23,469 nt of DNA from Alphaproteobacteria bacterium. Its GTDB lineage: Bacteria > Pseudomonadota > Alphaproteobacteria > Rhizobiales > Aestuariivirgaceae. Below the pieces are notes generated by a model. The model was not told the origin of the DNA and searched no databases. It saw only the letters and a program-made list of their open reading frames with translations. The stretch spans positions 1 to 23,469 of the forward strand of contig JAGRLX010000053.1 in NCBI GenBank assembly GCA_020441605.1, given 5' to 3'. How positions within the stretch are numbered: position 1 is the stretch's first letter; the number at the start of each line of letters is the position of its first letter. The translations under genes were made by a program, and so were the position numbers. Below, piece by piece: positions 7,873 to 14,683 of this stretch.

Positions 7873-8197
7873 ATGGCCAGGTTGTTATGCATTCCAGCGA
7901 AAGCCACGTGAGAGCTATGCCTTTAAGAGAACGAAGTCGACATTCGCAGCCAGCACGCTGAAGGAACCATGACTTTGGTTGATCACCGATGACATTTGGC
8001 AGGGTCTGGCCTTGCAACTGGGGCCGGTTTGCACAAACTCGACCTCATTCGGCCGCTCATCCGGTGAGGGAAGGTTCAATTTAAGTGCCCGATTCTCAAT
8101 CCTTGTCGCACCATCCGGTCTCAGACATTGCCAAACGAGCACATTTGCGACAGTCTTGGCCTTAACACTTCGGCGTACACCGCGGAGGCCGGCCGCA
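7873..8197. other. Non-coding stretch upstream of the radical SAM gene
   Basis: About 325 bases between the transposase remnant and the radical SAM start. The radical SAM frame is open from 7979, but the peptide before residue 8198's ATG has no recognisable domain and the ribosome site points to 8198. I see no gene, tRNA or clear promoter here. It may contain further decayed insertion-sequence DNA. Confidence 0.4.
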
Positions 8198-9769
8198 ATG
8201 GTACGAAAACGCGTAACCGTTCTGGATCTGGCGGCGAAGGCCCCCGCCAGAACGCTTTATGCGCGCGTGCTACACCCCAATCTCGCCAGCATCATGCCGC
8301 AGGTGATTGCCGCCTGGTGCGAGGAACTGGGCCACGACGTTACTTACGTCTGCTACACCGGCTTCGAGGATCTGGACGCGCTGCTTGCACGTGATACCGA
8401 CGCCGTGTTCATCTCGGCCTTTTCGCGCGCTGCCCAGACCGCCTACGCCATTGCCAATCTTTTTAGGCTGCGCGGTGCCGTAACCATTCTCGGCGGCCCC
8501 CATGCCCGGGCCTATCCCGAGGACGCCGTCAAATATTTCGACTACGTCCTGGGCTTCACTCACAAGGAGACGGTGGACGAAGTCCTCCGCGAGCTTGCCC
8601 CCAACTCCAAGTCAGGTCGCTGGTTGAGTGCCGCAAGTCAGCCATCGAGCCTGCCCAGCCTGGCGGCGCGCTGGAAATTCATCGCTGCAACGATCGCCAA
8701 GGAACCGTTTCTGAAAATCGTGCCGATGATCGGCAGCATGGGTTGCCCCTACACCTGCAGCTTCTGCATCGACTCAGTCGTCGATTACCAGCCGCTTGCC
8801 TATGATCAATTGCGCGAGGACTTGCGCTTCCTGCTCACCAAGCGGCGGCGCCCGCTAGTCGGCTGGCATGACCCGAATTTCGGCGTGCGCTTCAACGACT
8901 ACATGAATGTGATCGAGGACGTGGTGCCAAAGGGACACATCCGCTTCGTCGCAGAAAGCAGCCTGTCGCTTCTCTCCGAGCCGCATCTCAAGCGCCTCAA
9001 GGCCAATGGTTTCATCGGCATGATGCCCGGCATTGAATCCTGGTACGACCACGGCGCCAAATCGAAGACCGGCCGCTCCACCGGGCTCGACAAGGTCCGC
9101 CACGTCGCCGATCACATCAACACCGTGCTGCGTTACATTCCCTTCGTTCAAACCAATTTCGTTCTGGGTCTCGACAGCGACCAAGGCAGTGAGTCCTTCG
9201 AATTGACCAAGCGCTTCTTCGACCTAACGCCGGGCGCTTTTCCGGCATTCAACCTGTTCACCGCCTATGGTCGCTCGGCCCCACTCAATCTCGAACTGCA
9301 ACGCGCCAACCGGGTTCTGCCGTTTCCGTTCTTCTTTCTCGATGGCAATCACGCCATGAACGTCAAGCCGCTCAACTATGAATGGCAGGAGTTCTACCGT
9401 CACGCCGCCGATGTCACGGCTTATGCCTTGAGCGGTCAGCGCGTCTGGCGGCGCCTCACCGCCAATTCCGGCATCATCCACCGCGTGGCCAACCTGGTGC
9501 GCGGCAAGTTCTCCTTGAAGCGTGTCCAGTTTCACAACCGCATTCACGATCTCCTGAGCAGCGACCCGGAGATGCGGCCCTACTTCGAAGGCGCCAGCAG
9601 CAAGCTCCCAGAGTTCTACTTGACCCGCATGCGGAACGCGCTGGGGCCCCTATGGGACGCCCTGCCGCCCGGTGCCATCACCCATGATCAAAACGCCTAC
9701 CGGAAAAATCCAACGGCCTACCAGGCATCTGCCCTACAAGTCCGACAGGCCAAACGCATCGCCGTCTGA
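8198..9769 (+). CDS. Radical SAM protein with cobalamin-binding-type N-terminal domain
   Basis: A 523-residue enzyme of the B12-binding-like radical SAM class, whose members use a 4Fe-4S cluster and S-adenosylmethionine for radical methylation or other rearrangements. Residues about 18-125 resemble a Rossmann-like B12-binding domain (ARVLHPNLASIMPQVIAAWC, DAVFISAFSRAAQTAYAIA, VTILGGPHARAYPED). The cluster motif is GSMGCPYTCSFC, with C183, C187 and C190 in CX3CX2C spacing. A TIM-barrel core follows (FVAESSLSLLSEPHLKRLK, FIGMMPGIESW, TNFVLGLDSDQ). The cobalamin-ligand DxHxxG motif is not evident, so B12 may not be bound. GGAGG 9 bases before the ATG at 8198 decides the start; the open frame begins earlier. 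No partner gene or recognisable substrate gene is adjacent. It is the only long intact gene in the island. Confidence 0.87.
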   Translation: MVRKRVTVLDLAAKAPARTLYARVLHPNLASIMPQVIAAWCEELGHDVTYVCYTGFEDLDALLARDTDAVFISAFSRAAQTAYAIANLFRLRGAVTILGGPHARAYPEDAVKYFDYVLGFTHKETVDEVLRELAPNSKSGRWLSAASQPSSLPSLAARWKFIAATIAKEPFLKIVPMIGSMGCPYTCSFCIDSVVDYQPLAYDQLREDLRFLLTKRRRPLVGWHDPNFGVRFNDYMNVIEDVVPKGHIRFVAESSLSLLSEPHLKRLKANGFIGMMPGIESWYDHGAKSKTGRSTGLDKVRHVADHINTVLRYIPFVQTNFVLGLDSDQGSESFELTKRFFDLTPGAFPAFNLFTAYGRSAPLNLELQRANRVLPFPFFFLDGNHAMNVKPLNYEWQEFYRHAADVTAYALSGQRVWRRLTANSGIIHRVANLVRGKFSLKRVQFHNRIHDLLSSDPEMRPYFEGASSKLPEFYLTRMRNALGPLWDALPPGAITHDQNAYRKNPTAYQASALQVRQAKRIAV

Positions 9770-9976
9770 TCGCATGAGTCTGGATGAGGCCGCATGGCGA
9801 GATATGATTTCATGCCCAATGCTGGCTGCAAGCCACAACTGCCGGGTCGAGCCTAAGGCTAAGCCTACGCGCGGATCCAAGCCTAATTCACTGCAACATT
9901 CTCACCAGCCCTCTGATCCGCCATACCCCTGTTGCCTAGCCGGTCTGCAGAGATGAGCAACAAGACCGGCCATCAT

Positions 9977-10297
9977 TCATTTTTCCTTAGCCTTCTGTGC
10001 CGCGCGGCCCAAATGTTGAAGGTCATCTGCCGTCAGCCCCTTGGCTGTCCGTAGCAGCGCCGCGACCTCCACAGGATTGCGCCTGATGATGTCGGACAGG
10101 CCGGAAGCAACCTTGCCTGCCCGTGCGAAGAGTTCGTCAGCGTCGAAACCGATTACAACGGCAATCAGCCGAGCCTTGTCCTCGGCGGGCGGCGGAAATT
10201 CGTCGCGCTCAACCTTGCTAACGTAGATCGGGCTCACGCCGATGATCTTCGCCATCTCGCGCAAGCCGATCTCTTTCTCTTCGCGTCGGCGGCGCAC
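9977..10297 (-). CDS. XRE-family HTH regulator, start damaged (possible pseudogene)
   Basis: A short DNA-binding regulator of the Cro/C1 (XRE) type. The HTH reads IGLREMAKIIGVSPIYVSKV, followed by ERDEFPPPAEDKARLIAVVI and a tail (RRNPVEVAALLRTAKGLTAD) that I know from small alphaproteobacterial XRE proteins. Family members normally begin about ten residues earlier with an FG-FVRRRR type sequence. Here the codons for that stretch are present, but an in-frame TAG at 10301-10303 interrupts them (GFG*FVRRRREEK). The GTG at 10297 would give 106 residues with an intact HTH, but no ribosome site precedes it, while an AGGAG lies at 10335-10339, before the lost N-terminus. It is either weakly expressed or dead. 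The metallopeptidase gene that often accompanies this kind of regulator is absent. Confidence 0.65.
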   Translation of the reverse strand: MRRRREEKEIGLREMAKIIGVSPIYVSKVERDEFPPPAEDKARLIAVVIGFDADELFARAGKVASGLSDIIRRNPVEVAALLRTAKGLTADDLQHLGRAAQKAKEK

Positions 10298-10490
10298 GAA
10301 CTAGCCAAATCCCTCTTCCGACGTGCCGACCCATCTCCTGTTCACTGTTTAATGGTTAGTTTACGCAGAATTCGCAAAGCTGTGCCAACTGACATCTAAA
10401 CGATCTCCCGCCAGGTCGATGAAGCCGCGAGGCCGATCTCGTGAACACCTTCAAGAATGCGCCTAAAAGGAGCACTCGGCACCAAGCACA

Positions 10491-10577
10491 TGGTTCGAGA
10501 TCGGGATATGAAGGCGAGCCAGACGTCAGAACCGCGCTCGGAAACACCTCCGGGCACGCTTTTGTTCTGGGTCCTGA
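10491..10577 (+). repeat. Right copy of imperfect direct repeat (degenerate tRNA-Asn 3' end)
   Basis: TGGTTCGAG at 10491-10499 matches the T arm of tRNA-Asn (6133-6141). After a diverged gap, 10516-10577 matches 6153-6213 at 50 of 62 columns. The hairpin of the tRNA terminator is mutated on both arms and the acceptor/T stems no longer pair, so this is a relict of an attachment site and not a working tRNA. Confidence 0.6.
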
Positions 10578-10690
10578 GATAGAGTCCTCATCCCAATCGA
10601 GAGTTTGGCAGAATGTGGCGACCATCCGTCGAATCGCGAACATCCAATCTGATCTTGGCGCTTGACTCGGCCCGCAACGGGTCATTGGCC
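10516..10690 (-). pseudogene. C-terminal relict of a second serine recombinase
   Basis: Read on the minus strand this gives MVATFCQTLDWDED and then CPEVFPSAVLTSGSPS. The end of the recombinase at the tRNA reads VVATFREPFDMLAEM and then RPEAFPSAFLQSGSPT, so the two line up over about 40 residues with the same relation to a tRNA 3' end. A little upstream, in another frame, RLDVRDSTDGR resembles the family's conserved RLLNFVLSNSTW-DG region, which implies a frameshift. Everything further upstream has been lost. It is best explained as the leftover of an older element inserted at the same tRNA. Confidence 0.5.
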
Positions 10691-10815
10691 GTACCAGAAG
10701 AGACCGGCACAGCGGACCAGCAGGTCGAAGGGCCCGCGACGCGAGGGATGCGCCGGTCTTCACGCGGCGAGCGCCCTGCCGGCGGCAAGTTGATCGTAAC
10801 TCATCGCCCGCCGCC

Positions 10816-11646
10816 CTAGACGGGCTTCCTGCACAGGATTTGCACGGGATGCGTTCTCTTCTCGACAATATTTCGAGCTGCATTTCTGACGATCTCAGGT
10901 GCCAGCTTTCCCAGCAGTATGTGCGTGCCCAACACCGGGGTTTCGCCTCGCGCTGCCATATCCATGACGCGATTGTAGGCCTGCAGATATTTTTCACCGG
11001 TGTCGGTCACTTCGATCTGGCCAAATCCCGTGCGTTCCAGAATCGCCACCGTCTCCGAAGGCCGCATGAGAAAGGCGCCACGCCCGTCTTCGGACCATGG
11101 CAGAGGATGATGCGGCGCTCCGACCTCGCCAAGACCATGTTCCGTGAGCGCGAAAAAGCCACCCGGCTTCAGCACCCGAAATGCTTCGCGGAAGAAGGCT
11201 CCGCGATCAGCGACATTCATTGTGACATGCTGACTGCAGGCACCATCGAACATCTCATCGGCGAACGGCAGTTCCTGGCCGTCGCCATGGACGAATGTGA
11301 CACCGTTCGTCATTCCAAGAAGCTCGGTCAGCCTGTTGGCCGCATCGACAAACGGCCTGGTGATATCGATGCCGTCCACCCGGCATTGAAATCTCTGCGC
11401 CAGATACCGCGCCGGGCCTCCGACCCCGCTGCCGATATCAACGATTCTCTGACCTGCCGTGATGGGGAGGCTGTCCGCCAGCTCCTGCGTCGCCGCAAAC
11501 CCACGCGCATGAAAATGATCGACGGGGGCAAGCTGCTCGACCGTTACGGTCTCGGGGTCAATCCCGGCAGCGCCCAGGGCATCGATGATTCGGGCGTAAA
11601 CGTCGCCTGTCGCCCAATGATCTGCAATTGATTTCCCGTCTGACAT
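10816..11646 (-). CDS. Class I SAM-dependent methyltransferase
   Basis: A 276-residue cytoplasmic methyltransferase of the 'methyltransferase domain 11' type, which moves a methyl group from S-adenosylmethionine to a small molecule. Motif I is IVDIGSGVGGPARYLAQRF (about residues 68-86), the acidic post-I motif is RVDGIDITRPFVD, motif II/III is FVHGDGQELPFADEMFDGAC, and RVLKPGGFFALTEHG is the usual strand-5 region. An N-terminal helical cap contains VDHFHARGFAAT, as in sarcosine/sterol/glycine-type methyltransferases. The substrate cannot be named. ATG 11646 is preceded by AAGGAA about 9 bases upstream; the frame is open further upstream but that part has no domain. It lies 238 bases downstream of the sulfotransferase gene on the same strand. 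Confidence 0.87.
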   Translation of the reverse strand: MSDGKSIADHWATGDVYARIIDALGAAGIDPETVTVEQLAPVDHFHARGFAATQELADSLPITAGQRIVDIGSGVGGPARYLAQRFQCRVDGIDITRPFVDAANRLTELLGMTNGVTFVHGDGQELPFADEMFDGACSQHVTMNVADRGAFFREAFRVLKPGGFFALTEHGLGEVGAPHHPLPWSEDGRGAFLMRPSETVAILERTGFGQIEVTDTGEKYLQAYNRVMDMAARGETPVLGTHILLGKLAPEIVRNAARNIVEKRTHPVQILCRKPV

Positions 11647-11884
11647 GTTGTCATTTCCTTCCGTAGACTGCTTATCCGCACGACCGTAAATTCGTTGTTC
11701 CCCAATCGGACAGCCGTGACCTCGTTCCTGGCTTGACGCAGACCCGCTCTTCTGTCGAAGGCCGGGTAGACCTGCCATCACCGAAAAACATGGACGAGCC
11801 AACATTTTCGCCGGTTAACTGCAGGCGTCCGGCAGGCGCTGCGCGCACCCTGCTCATCGCATCTCCCGCGCCATACTGCCTTTT

Positions 11885-12808
11885 TCAGGGCACTTCGCCA
11901 CCATTATAGTACCAGTCGACCGCTGCAGCGTCGGGACAGATCTGGCCCGCGATTTCGCGAAGGTGCCGGGAGATGTCGTCGGTCATCCCATCAGACTTCG
12001 CTTCGCCCACTTCACCCTTGCGGATCATAGCCCCTGACTTGAGAAGAGGAACCTTGCCGGCAGTATGTGCCTCGAACTTGTCTTCATTCCGCTTCATCCA
12101 CGGGAACGATGTAAACTCAAGCATCACCGGCCATTGTTCGTCGGTCGGTTCGACACCAATGAATTTCGCAATTTTCCGGACCGTACCGGCATGGTCACGC
12201 TTCATGTCGGCAAAATGCAGGAACAGGACATTTGCTTCGTCGCGCAACGGCCACCAGCTCGCCAGGAAGCCGAAGAACATTCCCTGCATGCCGTGACTGT
12301 CGACGACGTCGGTGTAGAACGACGGGAAATCTTGCCGACACAAGGCTTCTCTTGGGACTTGCCAGAGATCGAACCATTCGTCCGTGTGCTGCTCGATGAA
12401 CGGCCGGAACGAGACGAGCGCCTCTTCCGGATTCCGAAAGACGACGATGTATTTCACCTCCTGCTCCGCTGCCTTCTTCTGAAAGGGTAGCGCAGGTGGT
12501 GCAGCATGGGTCTTGAACGCGCGCCGACGCATTGTGGGCATGGCCTCCACTCGGTCGAGAACATCCTGATGGGACTGCCCTGGATAGGCGAGAAGCTCGA
12601 TCCATGGCACCTCTTCGTAGATATCGCGGAAATCGGCCGTCCCGCCGGTAAGCAGTTGATGGACGATATTCATCGTCCACGTGGTGCCGCTCTTCGCCGG
12701 AACCGAGATGACGACATCGCCATCGCGCCAAGCAATTTTCTCCTGAATCTCGGGCTGTATCCACGGCGGCGCCATGCGCGGGGCCGCGCCATCCATCGAA
12801 TTGCTCAT
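11885..12808 (-). CDS. Sulfotransferase (PAPS-dependent, cytosolic type)
   Basis: A 307-residue enzyme that would move a sulfuryl group from PAPS to a hydroxyl or amine of a small molecule. The 5'-phosphosulfate loop is VPAKSGTTWTMNIVHQL (K39 to W44). The likely catalytic histidine is H101 in FKTHAAPPALPF. The 3'-phosphate site is VVFRNPEEALVSF (R125, S133). The C-terminal signature is RKGEVGEAKSDGMTDD (from R263), where the common RKGxxGDWKN has D-to-E and W-to-A changes. GGGAGA lies 8 bases before the ATG. The neighbouring methyltransferase suggests a shared tailoring or detoxifying role, which is an inference. The gene starts at the edge of a gene-poor stretch that must contain its promoter. 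Confidence 0.9.
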   Translation of the reverse strand: MSNSMDGAAPRMAPPWIQPEIQEKIAWRDGDVVISVPAKSGTTWTMNIVHQLLTGGTADFRDIYEEVPWIELLAYPGQSHQDVLDRVEAMPTMRRRAFKTHAAPPALPFQKKAAEQEVKYIVVFRNPEEALVSFRPFIEQHTDEWFDLWQVPREALCRQDFPSFYTDVVDSHGMQGMFFGFLASWWPLRDEANVLFLHFADMKRDHAGTVRKIAKFIGVEPTDEQWPVMLEFTSFPWMKRNEDKFEAHTAGKVPLLKSGAMIRKGEVGEAKSDGMTDDISRHLREIAGQICPDAAAVDWYYNGGEVP

Positions 12809-13767
12809 GGTATCGTTCTCCCATCTGGCCAGGGGTCAGGTCACACGCTGAGGTCGATGATCATGTTCGGTCGCATAGGGGCACGGTGGACCGCCTATGC
12901 ATGTTTGGGCCAGCAACGTGTGCGTAACCAGTCTAATCCCAGGTCTGCAAATAGGGCAAGTGACGATCGCGCGTGATTCAGGTAGAGGCCCGGTTGCATG
13001 ACGCAGCCGTCGGCTCAACCTGCGCGAAATCGGCCCCGGCGATCCGCGTCTCCGCCGAACAGACCTTCGGCTTTCTCCACCTCAAAAATCCGCGAACTGA
13101 ACTCTGCAATGGCCGGGGAGCGGCGCCGGCGCGAGGGGCACAAGCTGCGGCTGATCACCATCGAGCCTATGATGGCCAAATCGGCAAAGACAGCCACGGC
13201 AGTCGCTTGCGGCATCGCACCCAAAGGGTGAGCGGCTTGGACAATGACGGCTCGCTTCTGTCACAGATTGCGAACGTCATTTGACCCGCATGAACAGCTG
13301 CTCGATGCCGTCGACTTCCCATCTGTCTGCTGACGACCGATGATCGAAAACAGCTTGAAGTTGGTTGCAGTCGTGTTTGACGCAGGCCAAAATGAAATTA
13401 AACGCAAGTACGCCTTGGGCCGGATCAAATTCGTTTAGCCGATGGGGATAGAAAGCCGTCTCCCATGAGACCTGGCGCATTTGAAGAGGGAGGGACGATA
13501 CACGCTAGGTAGAGCGTGATCGATTGACGGCCGCCACATGGAGGTCTGGAGTGGCGATGAGAACTGCGGCTGCGAAGCAGTGGCCGATTTAAGGAATATG
13601 GTCGCCACGAAGGCGCAGTAGTCTTCATTGCAGACAGTCTTGCGCTGGGCGGGGTTTGATCTGGAGCAATTCTGGGCACCTGCCCCATGGAATGGAGCGT
13701 CGTCATTCGCATAGATGCCACTCGACTTTCGTAGCGACGTTTAGCGACGTAATGGGAGCAAGAAGTT
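12809..13767. other. Gene-poor stretch of about 960 bases
   Basis: No convincing gene is visible on either strand. Several short frames exist, for example a 67-codon minus-strand frame at 13277-13480 with fairly protein-like composition and antisense pairs around 12973-13284, but none has a ribosome site or a domain I recognise. The region should contain the promoters of the sulfotransferase gene (leftward) and the DUF1326 gene (rightward). It may include the remains of a lost gene. Confidence 0.4.
12873..12900. promoter_or_regulatory. Inverted repeat upstream of the sulfotransferase gene
   Basis: GCATAGG at 12873-12879 and CCTATGC at 12894-12900 are perfect inverted copies 14 bases apart, 65 bases upstream of the sulfotransferase start. 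This could be an operator for a dimeric repressor. No regulator gene is adjacent, and a 7-base arm can occur by chance. Confidence 0.25.
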
Positions 13768-14427
13768 ATGGCGTACACAGACTGGATGATCAGGACGAAG
13801 CAGATCGGCGCTTGCAGCTGCGACTACGGCTGCCCGTGTGAATTCAACGCGCCGCCGACCCGGCTCCCTTGCGAGGGCGTGATGGCCATGGAGATCACCG
13901 AGGGCTATTTCGGTGATGTGCGCCTTGACGGGTTGCGCGTGGCCGGCGCCTACCGCTGGCCCGGCCCGGTGCATGAGGGAAATGGCACCTGGTGGTCCGT
14001 CATAGACCGGCGCGCCGATGAGAAGCAGGTGGATGCCCTGTTCACCATCCTCAGTGGCAAGGAACAGGAGCCCACGACGGGATTCGCCATCTACGGGGCG
14101 ACGATCGCCAACGAACCGGACCCGGCTTTTGCCGACATCGAATTCGAACTCGACCTCGAGAAGCGAACCGGCCGGTTTGCCGTCAAGAATATCCTCGAGG
14201 CCGACGTAAGGCCCATTCGCAATCCCGTGACCGGCGAGGACCACCATATCGCCATCAAGCCCCACCGGGGGTTTGAGTTTCGTGAGGCAGAAATGGCCAG
14301 CGCCACGTTCTGGAGCAAGGGCGAACTCGACCAGAAGCATGACGGGCGCTTCGCTGCCTTGAGCTTTGTGACCTATGGTCCCCACGGCATCATCGCGGAA
14401 GAGAGCTTCCCCCAAAGACAAGCCTGA
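13768..14427 (+). CDS. DUF1326 domain-containing protein
   Basis: A 219-residue protein with the hallmark cysteine-rich start of DUF1326: IGACSCDYGCPCEFNAPPTR and then LPCEGV (C15, C17, C21, C23, C34 or so). The rest is predicted beta-rich (GNGTWWSVIDRR, GFAIYGATIANEP, FEFREAEMASATFW). The biochemical role of the family is not established; the clustered cysteines suggest metal or iron-sulfur binding. There is no signal peptide. GGGAG lies about 12 bases before the ATG. In other genomes I associate the family with a membrane protein of the DUF2182 group, but none is present here; the next gene is 256 bases downstream. Family assignment is good, function open. Confidence 0.85.
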   Translation: MAYTDWMIRTKQIGACSCDYGCPCEFNAPPTRLPCEGVMAMEITEGYFGDVRLDGLRVAGAYRWPGPVHEGNGTWWSVIDRRADEKQVDALFTILSGKEQEPTTGFAIYGATIANEPDPAFADIEFELDLEKRTGRFAVKNILEADVRPIRNPVTGEDHHIAIKPHRGFEFREAEMASATFWSKGELDQKHDGRFAALSFVTYGPHGIIAEESFPQRQA

Positions 14428-14683
14428 ACCCTGCGCTCATCGGACCGCGATCATCCGGTGCGGACAACCTGCGTGCTGTCGGCGCACCACGCCAGCGCCA
14501 CGCCGCCCGCTATCGCATGGTCCTGGGGATTGGGTGCGAACGGCGCCATCATCCCTGCCGCTCCATCCCCCGCAATTCCGGCGCGCCTGTAGTTCGCCGG
14601 AGCGCTGCCCGTAAGAACGGTGGCCGCCGGTCGCACAGGCGCATCATTTGGTCTAGACAGCGGTTACAGCGTATAGTGGCGCA

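Larger units (their letters stand above)
6133..10577. mobile_element. Decayed genomic island integrated at the 3' end of tRNA-Asn
   Basis: The region begins in the T arm of tRNA-Asn and ends at an imperfect copy of the tRNA 3' end plus the following terminator (10491-10577). Inside are a serine recombinase pointing at the tRNA, an IS1380-type transposase remnant, a radical SAM gene and an XRE regulator. The recombinase next to the tRNA, the flanking direct repeat and the lack of core genes are what an integrated element would leave. The catalytic domain of the recombinase is gone and the repeats have diverged, so it should no longer be mobile. The exact borders are inferred. Confidence 0.6.

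Noticed and set aside
9840..9900. Repeated AGCCTAAG/AAGCCTA units after the radical SAM gene
   Set aside because: Only three or four short imperfect copies, too few for a repeat array, and no stable hairpin.
10356..10997. Minus-strand frame of 213 codons next to the methyltransferase
   Set aside because: Most of it is out-of-frame methyltransferase and non-coding DNA; only a short internal segment is meaningful, as a recombinase relict.
13277..13480. Minus-strand 67-codon frame with protein-like composition
   Set aside because: No ribosome site, no recognisable family and no conserved neighbour; mentioned only within the gene-poor stretch.
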